From assembly GCA_963740555.1 (NCBI GenBank), contig CAVUES010000008.1:62001-126000 (forward strand): a DNA stretch of 64,000 nucleotides, read 5' to 3'. Position numbers and translations under genes: made by a program. The notes below the pieces were generated by a model. It did not search any database. It was not told where the DNA came from and saw only the letters and a list, made by a program, of their open reading frames with translations. The number at the start of each line of letters is the position of its first letter. Within the stretch, counting starts at the first letter, position 1. Origin of the DNA: Mayfieldus sp963740555 (GTDB lineage Bacteria; Actinomycetota; Thermoleophilia; Solirubrobacterales; 70-9). Below are positions 10,789 to 18,627 of this stretch, piece after piece.

Positions 10789-12536
10789 CCAAGGAGATAG
10801 TCGAGGCGGTCCACGCGCTGGAGCAGGAAAAGGGCATCGCCGCCGACAAGCTCATGGACGCGCTCGAAGACGCGCTGCTCTCGGCCTACAAGAAGACTCC
10901 CGGCGCCGCCAAGTACGCCCGCGTCGACCTCGATCACAACACCGCCGACTTCCGGGTCTTCGAGTTGATCCTGCCGCCCGAGCTGGAGGAGAAGCTGCTC
11001 GAGCAGGCGATCGAGGAGGAGCGAACGATCGACCCCGAGACGGGGGAGATGCGCGAGCCGGAGGAGCCCGAGCTGACCCCCGAGCTGCTCGCCCCCTACG
11101 AGAGCCAGATTGAATCCCGTGACGTCACGCCCGACGACTTCGGGCGGATCGCCGCGCAGACGGCCAAGCAGGTGATCCTGCAGCGAATTCGCGAGGCGGA
11201 GCGAGCGATGATGTTCGACGAGTACCAGGACCGGGTCGGCGAGCTGATCACCGGGATCATCCAGCAGTCCGACAAGCGCTACACGCTCGTGCAGCTGCGC
11301 GAGCGGGTCGAGGCGCTGCTGCCGAAGTCCGAGCAGGTCTACAACGAGCGCTACGACCACGGAATGCGGGTCAAGGCCGTGATCACCGACGTCTCCGACG
11401 CCGCCAAGGGCCCAAGCATCGTCGTCTCGCGCCGCAACCCCGACCTGATCCGAAAGCTCTTCGAGCTCGAGGTTCCGGAGATCGCCGACAAGCTGGTCGA
11501 GATCGTCGGCGTCGCTCGTGAGCCGGGTTACCGCTCGAAGATCGCGGTCGTCTCGCACACCGACGGCGTCGACCCTGTGGGCGCCTGCGTCGGCCCACGC
11601 GGCTCGCGGGTGCGGATGGTGGTCTCGGAGCTGCGGGGCGAGAAGATCGACATCATTCCCTACAACGACGAGCCGGCTCGCTTCGTCGCCAAGGCCCTCT
11701 CCCCGGCGCGGGTGCGCGAAGTGCTGGTCGACGACGAGGACCAGCAGGCGACGGTGATCGTCCCCGACGACCAGCTCTCGCTGGCGATCGGGCGCGACGG
11801 CCAGAACGCCCGTCTCGCCGCCCGCCTGACCGGCTGGCGGGTCGACATCAAGTCCGAGACCGAGTTCGCCCGCGAGGAGGACGACATCGAGTACGAGGGC
11901 GAGGAGGAGTTCGACGGGCGCTGCATGGCGATCCTCTCCAATGGCCGCCGTTGCCCCAACGCCGCTCTATCGGGTTCGACCTATTGCGGCCTGCCCCAGC
12001 ACCAGGCGCTGGCCCGCTTCGACACCAACCAGGTCGCGGTCCTCTCAGGGCTCTCCGACGAGGAGGTGGCGACGCTCGCCAACTCCGATTCCGACGAGGC
12101 GGCGGTGAGCGCGATCGTCGAGCCGGCAAGCGCGTCGTTCAAGGAGGCTGAGGCCGCGGCCGAGGTCGCCGAGGAGGAGGCGGCTGAAGAGGAAGCAGAA
12201 GAGGAAGCGGTCGCGGAGGAAGTCGTGGAGGAGGGAGCCGCGGAAGCGGCAGCCGAGGCGGAGGAGGTCGTCGAAGAAGAAGCCGCTGAGGAGGATGCTG
12301 TCGAGGAAGCGGTGCAAGAGGAAGCAGTCGAAGAAGCGGCCGAGGTGGAAGCGGTCGAGGTCGAGGAAGAGGAAGAGATCGCTGAGGAAGAGGCGGCTGA
12401 AGAAGAGGACGAAGAGGCCGAAGCCGAAGAGGCCGAAGACGAGGAGGCGCAGTCGGAGGTCGAGGATCTTGAACAAGCCGCCGAGGAGCCGGAGACCGGC
12501 GAAGTCCCCGAGCCCGTGGAGGAAGCCGCCGAGTAG
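10785..12536 (+). CDS. nusA: Transcription termination/antitermination factor NusA with Cys3His and acidic C-terminal extensions
   Basis: Binds RNA polymerase and nascent RNA, modulating pausing and termination. Residues 1 to about 370 are canonical: an N-terminal RNAP-binding domain, S1 (MRVKAVITDVSD), KH1 (VGACVGPRGSRVRMVV) and KH2 (LSLAIGRDGQNARLAARLTGW). Beyond this comes a segment with Cys380, Cys390, Cys401 and His406 (RCMAILSNGRRC, then YCGLPQH), a likely metal-binding knuckle, and a tail from about residue 445 to 583 made almost only of Glu, Ala and Val. The TTG start overlaps rimP. The usual ylxR gene between nusA and infB is absent; only three bases separate nusA from infB. Confidence 0.95.
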   Translation: MTKEIVEAVHALEQEKGIAADKLMDALEDALLSAYKKTPGAAKYARVDLDHNTADFRVFELILPPELEEKLLEQAIEEERTIDPETGEMREPEEPELTPELLAPYESQIESRDVTPDDFGRIAAQTAKQVILQRIREAERAMMFDEYQDRVGELITGIIQQSDKRYTLVQLRERVEALLPKSEQVYNERYDHGMRVKAVITDVSDAAKGPSIVVSRRNPDLIRKLFELEVPEIADKLVEIVGVAREPGYRSKIAVVSHTDGVDPVGACVGPRGSRVRMVVSELRGEKIDIIPYNDEPARFVAKALSPARVREVLVDDEDQQATVIVPDDQLSLAIGRDGQNARLAARLTGWRVDIKSETEFAREEDDIEYEGEEEFDGRCMAILSNGRRCPNAALSGSTYCGLPQHQALARFDTNQVAVLSGLSDEEVATLANSDSDEAAVSAIVEPASASFKEAEAAAEVAEEEAAEEEAEEEAVAEEVVEEGAAEAAAEAEEVVEEEAAEEDAVEEAVQEEAVEEAAEVEAVEVEEEEEIAEEEAAEEEDEEAEAEEAEDEEAQSEVEDLEQAAEEPETGEVPEPVEEAAE

Positions 12537-12539
12537 CCG

Positions 12540-14774
12540 ATGGCGCGCAAGCGGGTTCACGAGATAGCGAAGGCCCAAGGCCTGACCAGCAAAGAGGTCC
12601 TTGCGGCGCTCAAGGCGGCCGGGATCGAGGCGACGGCTGCCGCGTCGAGCGTCGAGGAGCAGGAGGCGCTGAAGGCGCTTTCCGCCACCCCAAAGGGCGA
12701 TGGCGCGGGCGCCGGGAAACCGAAGGCGAAGACCGCCAAGGCCGCCGCCTCCAAGGGCACGACGAAGTCCGACGGCAAGCCGGCGGACGCGAAGGGCAAG
12801 GCGACGCCGGCGAAGCGGCCGGTGCGCCGGGCCGAGAGCGCGGCGAAGTCAGGTGGCAAGCGACGCCGGAGAGTCGTGATCGACTCGCAGGCCTCCCGCC
12901 GCGACGACATGCGCCAGGCACCGCCGCCGCGCCCGCCCCGCCGCCGCGGCGGCCGCCGCCGCCGACCGCTTCTGGAGGAGCCGCCGAGGGGGCCGGCGGA
13001 GGTCGTCGAGCCGGAGGCGATCAAGGTCAACTCGGGCGCCACCGTGCGCGAGGTCGCCGAGCTGCTCGGCATCGGCAGCGCCGACGTGATCAAGAAGCTG
13101 ATGACGATGGGTGAGATGGCGACGCTCACGCAGACGCTCAGCGACGAGACCGTACGGGCGATCGCCGACGAATTCGATCGCAAGATCGAGATCGTCACCG
13201 CCGCCGAGGAGGAGCCCGAGAAGCCGGCATTCGAGGACTCCGAGGCCGACCTGGAGGAACGACCCCCGGTGGTTGCCGTAATGGGGCACGTCGACCACGG
13301 CAAGACATCGCTGCTCGACGCGATCCGCGAGACCGAAGTGGTGGCCGGAGAGGCTGGCGGCATAACCCAGCACATCGGCGCCTACCAGGTCCATCACGGC
13401 GAGAAGACGATCACCTTCCTCGACACGCCGGGCCACGAGGCTTTCACCGCGATGCGCGCCCGAGGTGCCCAGGTCACCGACCTTGCGGTGATCGTGGTCG
13501 CCGCCGACGACGGGGTCATGCCGCAGACCCTGGAGGCGATCGACCACGCGCGCGCCGCCGACGTCCCGATCCTCGTTGCGGTCAACAAGATCGACCGCCC
13601 CGAGGCTCAGCCCGATCGTGTCCGTACCGAGCTGGCGGGCCACGACCTCAATCCCGAGGAGTGGGGCGGCGACACCGTGTACGTAGACGTATCGGCAAAG
13701 ACCAAGGACGGCCTCGACAACCTGCTCGACATGGTCGTCCTGGTATCGGAGCTGGAGGAGCTGGGCGCAAATCCCGACGCTCCCGCCTCCGGGACGGTGA
13801 TCGAGTCGAAGCTCGACCCGGGTCGCGGGCCGGTGGTCAGCGTGCTGGTCCAGCGCGGCACCCTGAAGATCGGAGACGCCGTGGTCGCAGGCCCGCAGTG
13901 GGGCCGGGTGCGGGCGATGCAGGACTTCACCGGCGACCGTGTCCAGGAGGCGGTGCCGGGGATGCCGGTCGAGGTGCTCGGCTTCGAGGGCGTCTGCGAC
14001 GCGGGAGAGTTCGTCCAGGTGGTCGAGAACGATCGCCGCGCCCGCGAACTGGCGCAGGAACGGGCCAACCGGCTGAAGACCGAAGCGCTGGCGCGGCGTC
14101 AGGCCCGCAAGATCACCCTCGAGGAGTTCTTCGCCAAGGCCCAGGAGGGGGAGCTCAAGGAGCTCAACATCGTGCTCAAGGCCGACGTCGCCGGCTCGCT
14201 CGAGGCGCTCCAGGACGAGATCGCCAAGCTTCCCCAGCAACAGGTCCCGATCAACATCATCCACGCGCAGACTGGGGGCATCAACGAGTCCGACGTGATG
14301 CTGGCCTCAGCCTCAGACGCGGTGATCATCGGCTTCAACGTGCGGCCTCTGTCCGAAGCGCGGCGCACCGCGGAGCACGAGGGAGTCGACATCCGGACCT
14401 ACTCGGTGATCTACAAGGTGACCGAGGAGCTGCGCGCCGCGATGGAGGGCATGCTCGAGCCCGAGGAGGTCGAGGAGACGATCGGCGAGGCCGAGGTCAA
14501 GCAGACCTTCCGCGCCTCGCGGGTCGGGCGGATCGCCGGCTGCTTGGTCACCGACGGCAAAGTCACCCGCGACGCCCAAGTTCGCCTGGTCCGTGACGGC
14601 ACGGTGGTCTGGGAGGGCAGGGTCGGCTCGCTGCGCCGCTTCAAGGACGACGTCAACGAGGTCGAGGAGGGGCAGGAGTGCGGGATCGTGCTCGAGGGCT
14701 TCGCCGACGTCAAGGAGGGCGACATGCTCGAGTTCTTCGGCACCAAGCAGGTCGAACAAACGCTCGAGTCATGA
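12540..14774 (+). CDS. infB: Translation initiation factor IF-2
   Basis: GTPase that places initiator tRNA on the ribosome. The 744 residues start with an IF2_N module (KRVHEIAKAQGLTSKEVLAAL), continue through a low-complexity Lys/Ala then Pro/Arg-rich linker, a second IF2_N-like domain (VREVAELLGIGSADVIKKLM), and the G domain: GHVDHGKTSLLDAI, DTPGHEAFTAMRARG, NKIDRPEAQ and SAKTKDG. Domains II to IV follow with KADVAGSLEALQDEI and SVIYKVTEELRAAMEGML. Directly follows nusA, as in most bacteria, but without ylxR. Confidence 0.97.
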   Translation: MARKRVHEIAKAQGLTSKEVLAALKAAGIEATAAASSVEEQEALKALSATPKGDGAGAGKPKAKTAKAAASKGTTKSDGKPADAKGKATPAKRPVRRAESAAKSGGKRRRRVVIDSQASRRDDMRQAPPPRPPRRRGGRRRRPLLEEPPRGPAEVVEPEAIKVNSGATVREVAELLGIGSADVIKKLMTMGEMATLTQTLSDETVRAIADEFDRKIEIVTAAEEEPEKPAFEDSEADLEERPPVVAVMGHVDHGKTSLLDAIRETEVVAGEAGGITQHIGAYQVHHGEKTITFLDTPGHEAFTAMRARGAQVTDLAVIVVAADDGVMPQTLEAIDHARAADVPILVAVNKIDRPEAQPDRVRTELAGHDLNPEEWGGDTVYVDVSAKTKDGLDNLLDMVVLVSELEELGANPDAPASGTVIESKLDPGRGPVVSVLVQRGTLKIGDAVVAGPQWGRVRAMQDFTGDRVQEAVPGMPVEVLGFEGVCDAGEFVQVVENDRRARELAQERANRLKTEALARRQARKITLEEFFAKAQEGELKELNIVLKADVAGSLEALQDEIAKLPQQQVPINIIHAQTGGINESDVMLASASDAVIIGFNVRPLSEARRTAEHEGVDIRTYSVIYKVTEELRAAMEGMLEPEEVEETIGEAEVKQTFRASRVGRIAGCLVTDGKVTRDAQVRLVRDGTVVWEGRVGSLRRFKDDVNEVEEGQECGIVLEGFADVKEGDMLEFFGTKQVEQTLES

Positions 14775-14784
14775 TGGCCGCGGC

Positions 14785-15084
14785 ATGGACTCCTTCGTCT
14801 GCCTGGTCGAGCTTCACCTCCACTACGGGCAATCGCGTGACCTGAAGGGCAAGCGCAAGGAGCTGCAGTCGCTGAAGACCCAGCTTCGGCAGCGGTTCGG
14901 AGCCTCGGTCGCCGAGGTGGACTACCACGACAAGTGGCAGCGCGCGACGCTGCTGTGCGCGCTGGTCGGCGGGCGTGAGGTCGAGAACCGCGCCGCCGCA
15001 TTGGAGCGTTTCGCGGAGAGTCGTTGTCCCGATGGGTGCTCGGCCGAGCGCGACCTTCTCAGCCTCACCGACATCCGCGGCTGA
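14785..15084 (+). CDS. DUF503 (YlxP-like) protein
   Basis: 99 residues, start at the ATG 11 bases after the infB stop. It contains the DUF503 pattern CLVELHLHYGQSRDLKGKRK, SLKTQLRQRFGASVAEVDYHDKWQ and a C-terminal LERFAE. YlxP proteins lie between infB and rbfA in Firmicutes and Actinobacteria and are thought to act with ribosome maturation, as this position suggests, but the molecular role is not settled. Confidence 0.9.
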   Translation: MDSFVCLVELHLHYGQSRDLKGKRKELQSLKTQLRQRFGASVAEVDYHDKWQRATLLCALVGGREVENRAAALERFAESRCPDGCSAERDLLSLTDIRG

Positions 15085-15098
15085 GTCGGCGAGCGCGC

Positions 15099-15129
15099 TT
15101 GTATACAGGCCGGTCTTCGCCTGTATAGT
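15099..15129 (+). promoter_or_regulatory. rbfA promoter with overlapping 9-bp dyad
   Basis: TATAGT (15124-15129) lies nine bases upstream of the rbfA ATG, giving a leaderless start. TTGTAT at 15099-15104 is a possible -35 but with a 19-nt spacer. Overlapping both is a perfect inverted repeat, TATACAGGC (15102-15110) and GCCTGTATA (15119-15127), 8-nt spacer. The layout suits a repressor operator covering the promoter, or a hairpin if transcription starts further upstream. Confidence 0.65.
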
Positions 15130-15138
15130 CGCCGCGCG

Positions 15139-15477
15139 ATGCCCTCCGCCCGCATGCGGCGCATCAACGAAATGCTGCGTGAGGTCGTCGGGGCGGCGAT
15201 TTCGACCGACCTCAACGACCCACGCATCGGATTTGTCACCGTGACTTCCGTCGAAACATCCCCTGATCTGCGCACCGCGCGCGTCCATGTGAGCGTGCTC
15301 GGAAGCGTCGAGGAGCGCGATGCGACCCTCGCCGGATTGCGCTCCTCGCACGGGGTGATCCAGGCACGGATCGCACGCGAGACACGAATGAAGCGCACGC
15401 CGACGCTGACCTTCCATTACGACGAGACGATCGAGAGGGGCGTTCGCATCTCGAAGCTTCTCGACTCCGAGTCATGA
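15139..15477 (+). CDS. rbfA: Ribosome-binding factor A
   Basis: Binds the 30S subunit late in 16S rRNA maturation. 112 residues with the single type-II KH-like fold: SARMRRINEMLREVVGAAI, LNDPRIGFVTVTSVETSPDLRTARVHVSVLG and RTPTLTFHYDETIERGVRI, all family signatures. Overlaps nrnA by four bases. Its own promoter sits in the 54-base spacer after DUF503, so it can be expressed apart from nusA-infB. Confidence 0.95.
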   Translation: MPSARMRRINEMLREVVGAAISTDLNDPRIGFVTVTSVETSPDLRTARVHVSVLGSVEERDATLAGLRSSHGVIQARIARETRMKRTPTLTFHYDETIERGVRISKLLDSES

Positions 15478-16475
15478 GCGGCCCGGTCGATTTGGTGGTC
15501 ACCGACATGGAGGCAGTCGCGGCTGAGATCCGAGGGGCGGACCGGTTCCTGCTCACCACCCACGAGGGTCCGGACGGCGACGCGCTCGGCTCGCTGCTGG
15601 CGATGCACCACCTGCTCGGCCAGCTCGGCAAGGACTCGGTGATGTTCCTCGCCGCAAAGGAGTTCCCGCTGCCGATCGAGTACCGCTTCCTTCCCCTCGA
15701 GGAGGTCTTTCACGAGGCGCCCGCCGACATGGCCGACCGAACCGTGGTCTTCCTCGATTGCGGAAACATCGAGCGAATGCCGTTCGATTTCCTGCGCGAT
15801 GACGGGGCCCACGTGATCAACATCGATCACCATCACGACAACACCCGCTTCGGCGACGTCAACCTGGTCGACGTCGACGCGTCCTCGACCGCGGAGATCG
15901 TCTATAGGCTCGCCCATCACATGGGCGCCGGGGTCACGCCCGAGATGGCGTCGGCGCTCTACGTGGGACTGGTCACCGACACCGGGCGCTTCTCCTACGA
16001 GAACACGAACGCCGACACGCATCGGATCGCGGCGGCGCTGATCGACGCCGGGGTCGATGTCAACGACACCTATCGCCGCCTTTACGAGCACGTCCCGCTG
16101 GAGAAGCTGCGGCTGGTCTCGCGAGCGCTGGCCGCGATCGAGCTGCCCTGCGAGGGGCTCGCGATCACCTACATCAGCGAGGCCGACTACGAGGCCACGG
16201 GCTCCGGCGAGGAGATGACCGAGGGGATCATCGACTTCCTGCGCTCGCTCGAGGGGGCCCAGGTCGCGGCCGTAATCCGCGAGCTCGGCAGCCGCGGCCG
16301 CGCCGCGCGCAAGGTGAGCCTGCGCTCCAGCGGCAACGGCGTCGACGTTTCGGTGATCGCCCGCGAGCACGGTGGGGGCGGGCATGTCCGCGCCGCCGGG
16401 TTCTCGACCGACCTCGAGAAGGACCAGATCGTCGATTTTCTGTGTTCGGAGCTGGCTGGCCAGCGATCTGACTAG
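15474..16475 (+). CDS. nrnA: DHH-family oligoribonuclease / pAp phosphatase
   Basis: Degrades very short RNA oligonucleotides and probably pAp. 333 residues with the DHH domain motifs (LLTTHEGPDGDALGSLLAM, FLDCGN, INIDHHHDNTRFG, VGLVTDTGRFSYENT) and a C-terminal DHHA1 domain ending in the glycine-rich EHGGGGHVRAAGF. All predicted metal-binding Asp and His residues are present. Translationally coupled to rbfA (ATGA) as in Bacillus-like operons; supplies the last step of RNA turnover alongside pnp, rnj and rny in this window. Confidence 0.93.
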   Translation: MSGPVDLVVTDMEAVAAEIRGADRFLLTTHEGPDGDALGSLLAMHHLLGQLGKDSVMFLAAKEFPLPIEYRFLPLEEVFHEAPADMADRTVVFLDCGNIERMPFDFLRDDGAHVINIDHHHDNTRFGDVNLVDVDASSTAEIVYRLAHHMGAGVTPEMASALYVGLVTDTGRFSYENTNADTHRIAAALIDAGVDVNDTYRRLYEHVPLEKLRLVSRALAAIELPCEGLAITYISEADYEATGSGEEMTEGIIDFLRSLEGAQVAAVIRELGSRGRAARKVSLRSSGNGVDVSVIAREHGGGGHVRAAGFSTDLEKDQIVDFLCSELAGQRSD

Positions 16476-16479
16476 CGCG

Positions 16480-17319
16480 ATGGCGCCCGCGGCCGAGCAA
16501 GCCGCCGTGCTGGTCTGCGACAAGCCGGCGGGGATCACCTCGCACGACCTGGTCGCCCAGGTGCGCCGGCAGCGCCGCACGAAGGTCGGTCACGCCGGGA
16601 CGCTAGACCCCTTTGCCACCGGGCTGTTGCTCGTCCTGCTCGGGGGCGCGACGCGGCTACAGCGCTATCTGATGCCGTTGCCGAAGACCTATGTCGCGAC
16701 CGCCCGCCTGGGCTGGCGCTCCAGCACCGGCGACCCGGAGGGGGAGCTGACGGAGACCGGACGGATCCCCGAGCAGCTCGCGCTTCCGACCGGCCGGGTA
16801 CTCCAGCGGGTGCCGATGACCTCGGCGGTCAAGGTCGGAGGCGAGCGCCTCTACCGCAAGGCGCGGCGTGGCGAGGAGGTGACGACCCCGGAGCGCGAGG
16901 TCGAGGTGATGCGTGCCGACCTGCGCGAGTCGGGCGAGGGCACGGCGATCTACGAGATCGAGTGCTCCTCTGGGACCTATGTGCGGACGCTGATCGAAAC
17001 GCTCGACGACGCCTACTGTGAGAGCCTGCGGCGGGTGAAAATAGGACCGTTCGAAATCGAGGATTCGGGAGCTGAGCTGACTCCCAACGAGGCGCTTGCT
17101 TTCCTGCCCGAACGTCGCCTTGACGCTGAGGAGGTTCAGGCCGTATCGCACGGCCGAGCCGTTGTTCCTCGTTCCTCGTTCCTCGGGGCTGGGAACTCGG
17201 CCGAGGAACAAGGACCAAGCAACAAGGAACAAGCGGTCAGGCTCACTTGCGAAGGGAATCTGCTGGCGGTTGCGCGTGTCGAGGACGACCTGCTCAAGCC
17301 AGAGGTGGTCTTGGTTTGA
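16480..17319 (+). CDS. truB: tRNA pseudouridine-55 synthase, with a repeat-derived insertion
   Basis: Makes pseudouridine 55 in the T loop of tRNAs. 279 residues from the ATG five bases after the nrnA stop. It has VCDKPAGITSHDLV, the catalytic motif GHAGTLDPFATGLLLV with its Asp, and the substrate-binding SSGTYVRTLIE. In the C-terminal PUA-like part, between HGRAVV and AVRLTCEGNLLAVA, lies a stretch of about 25 residues (PRSSFLGAGNSAEEQGPSNK) encoded by heptanucleotide repeats in both orientations (17165-17185 and 17202-17232). The frame is preserved, so the protein is probably functional with an enlarged surface loop. Overlaps ribF. Confidence 0.93.
   Translation: MAPAAEQAAVLVCDKPAGITSHDLVAQVRRQRRTKVGHAGTLDPFATGLLLVLLGGATRLQRYLMPLPKTYVATARLGWRSSTGDPEGELTETGRIPEQLALPTGRVLQRVPMTSAVKVGGERLYRKARRGEEVTTPEREVEVMRADLRESGEGTAIYEIECSSGTYVRTLIETLDDAYCESLRRVKIGPFEIEDSGAELTPNEALAFLPERRLDAEEVQAVSHGRAVVPRSSFLGAGNSAEEQGPSNKEQAVRLTCEGNLLAVARVEDDLLKPEVVLV
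17162..17232. repeat. Inverted pair of heptanucleotide arrays inside truB
   Basis: Three perfect TTCCTCG units (17165-17185), a 16-nt centre, then four units of the opposite orientation (GAGGAAC, AAGGACC, AAGCAAC, AAGGAAC; about 17203-17230). The two arms can pair, forming a long imperfect hairpin. This is the only array of the family located inside a well-conserved coding sequence. Confidence 0.85.
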
Positions 17320-18203
17320 GCATCAAGGTCACCAAGCTCCCCGACGCCGAGCCTCGCCCCCGGAACGTCGCGATCGGGACCTTCGACGGGGTTCACGTCG
17401 GACACCAAGCAGTTATCGACGACGCCGACACCGTGCTCACCTTCGATCCGCATCCGCTCGAGATCCTGCATCCGCCGGCGGCGCCGAAGCTGATCATGCC
17501 GTTCAGAGTCAAACGCGACGTGATCGACGGTTTGGGGGTCAGCGAGATGGTCGTGATCCCGTTCGACGACGACTTCGCACAGATCCCGGCCCAGGGCTTC
17601 ATCGAGCAGGTGCTGATCGAGAAGCTGGGGGCCGAGCGAGTCTCCGTGGGTGAGAACTTCCGCTTCGGCGCCAAGGCGCAAGGCGATCCGGCGATGCTGG
17701 AGCGCCGCGAGGAGTTCGAGACCCGTGTCGTGCCGCTGGTCGAGGTCGACGGCGAGACCGTCTCCTCGAGCCGGATCCGAGCCTTGGTCGCCGCCGGCGA
17801 GGTGGAGGAGGCGCAGCGCTGCCTCGGAGCGCCGTTCATGCTCGAGGGACCGGTGGTGGAGGGCGACAAGCGGGGCCGCGAGCTGGGCTTTCCAACCGCC
17901 AACCTGATTCCGGACGACCGCCTCGTGGTGCCTGGGCATGGCGTCTACGCGGCGTTCGCGAACGGCCACCCCGCGGCCGTCAACATCGGGGTGAGGCCGA
18001 CCTTCGAGAGCGGACGCGGGGTGCTGATCGAGGCCTACCTGATCGATCACGAGGAGGACCTCTACGGGCAGAACCTTCGCGTCGCCTTCGTCTCGCGTCT
18101 GCGTGGGGAGCGGCGCTTTCCGAGCGTCGAGGAGCTGGTCGCTCAGATGCACCGTGACGTCGAGGAAGCGAAAGAGGTCTGTGCTAGCTTCCAGCCGTCC
18201 TGA
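17316..18203 (+). CDS. ribF: Riboflavin kinase / FAD synthetase
   Basis: Converts riboflavin to FMN and FAD. 295 residues from the TTG that overlaps the truB stop. N-terminal nucleotidyltransferase domain: IGTFDGVHVGHQAVI, TFDPHPLEIL and SSSRIRALVAAGEVEEA; C-terminal flavokinase domain: GDKRGRELGFPTANL and NIGVRPTFESG. The stretch between the HxGH motif and the PHP motif is shortened (HQAVIDDADTVLTFDPHP), a compact form. Followed by a palindrome and a dispersed repeat before rpsO. Confidence 0.94.
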   Translation: MSIKVTKLPDAEPRPRNVAIGTFDGVHVGHQAVIDDADTVLTFDPHPLEILHPPAAPKLIMPFRVKRDVIDGLGVSEMVVIPFDDDFAQIPAQGFIEQVLIEKLGAERVSVGENFRFGAKAQGDPAMLERREEFETRVVPLVEVDGETVSSSRIRALVAAGEVEEAQRCLGAPFMLEGPVVEGDKRGRELGFPTANLIPDDRLVVPGHGVYAAFANGHPAAVNIGVRPTFESGRGVLIEAYLIDHEEDLYGQNLRVAFVSRLRGERRFPSVEELVAQMHRDVEEAKEVCASFQPS

Positions 18204-18228
18204 GGCCCCTGGGGCCTCTAACATTTTC
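18202..18228 (+). terminator. Palindrome at the ribF stop, possible terminator
   Basis: GAGGCCCC (18202-18209), one T, GGGGCCTC (18211-18218): a perfect 8-bp inverted repeat starting in the ribF stop codon, followed by a weak T-containing tract (TAACATTTTC). It may end the truB-ribF transcript ahead of rpsO. Confidence 0.5.
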
Positions 18229-18280
18229 TGCGGCGGCTTCGCCGCCTGACCAGTATCTGCGTCGACACTTTGTGTTCGCC
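18229..18280 (-). repeat. Two-hairpin dispersed repeat, copy 1 (rpsO 5' side)
   Basis: On the minus strand this reads as a palindromic box ACAC-AAA-GTGT, a linker CGCAGAT-ACTGGTCA, and a hairpin GGCGGC-GAA-GCCGCC followed by GCA. It matches the plus-strand copies at 18573-18625 and 50711-50766 over about 52 bp. It forms most of the rpsO upstream region and lies opposite in orientation to copy 2, so rpsO is enclosed by an inverted repeat. Confidence 0.85.
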
Positions 18281-18299
18281 GCGCGACAGGACTTTTCTC

Positions 18300-18569
18300 A
18301 TGACTTTGGCCAAGGAACAGAAGGCCGAGCTGATCGGCAAGTACGGGCGCTCGCCCAATGACACCGGCTCCGCCGAGGTGCAGATCGCGTTGCTCACCGA
18401 ACGCATCAACGAGCTGACCGAGCACCTGCGCGGCCACAGCAAGGACCATCACTCGCGCCGCGGGCTGCTGATGCTGGTCGGAAAGCGCCGCCGCCTGCTG
18501 CGCTATCTGGAGCGCAGCGACCTGGAGCGCTACCGGGCCCTGGTCGGCGAGTTGGGAATTCGGAGATGA
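18300..18569 (+). CDS. rpsO: 30S ribosomal protein S15
   Basis: Primary 16S rRNA-binding protein of the central domain and bridge to the 50S subunit. 89 residues, the exact family length: MTLAKEQKAELIGKYGR, the RNA-contact region DTGSAEVQIALLTERINELTEHL and HSRRGLLMLVGKRRRLLRYL. The ATG at 18300 is preferred over an in-frame GTG at 18270 because it gives the canonical N-terminus and has ACAGGA nine bases upstream. It is flanked on both sides by inverted copies of a 52-bp repeat. pnp is separated from it by two redox genes rather than adjacent. Confidence 0.97.
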   Translation: MTLAKEQKAELIGKYGRSPNDTGSAEVQIALLTERINELTEHLRGHSKDHHSRRGLLMLVGKRRRLLRYLERSDLERYRALVGELGIRR

Positions 18570-18572
18570 TGG

Positions 18573-18625
18573 GCGCGACACAAAGTGTCACCGCAGATGC
18601 TGGTCAGGCCGCGAAGCGGCCGCAA
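18573..18625 (+). repeat. Two-hairpin dispersed repeat, copy 2 (rpsO 3' side)
   Basis: GCGACAC-AAA-GTGTC, then CGCAGATGCTGGTCA and the hairpin GGCCGC-GAA-GCGGCC. Compared with copies 1 and 3 the outer hairpin carries paired changes (GGCGGC/GCCGCC becomes GGCCGC/GCGGCC) that keep the stem intact. Begins four bases after the rpsO stop and runs up to the start of the peroxiredoxin gene. Confidence 0.85.
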
Positions 18626-18627
18626 GA

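Noticed and set aside
12160..12530. The Glu/Ala-rich end of nusA as a frameshift artefact
   Set aside because: The reading frame stays open with GAG/GAA-GCG/GCC codons to a stop three bases before infB and overlaps no other gene, so it looks like a genuine acidic tail.
12981..14264. Long open frames on the strand opposite infB and other GC-rich genes
   Set aside because: They follow the third-position GC bias of the real gene, have no recognisable domains and are repetitive in Arg, Asp, Gly or His.
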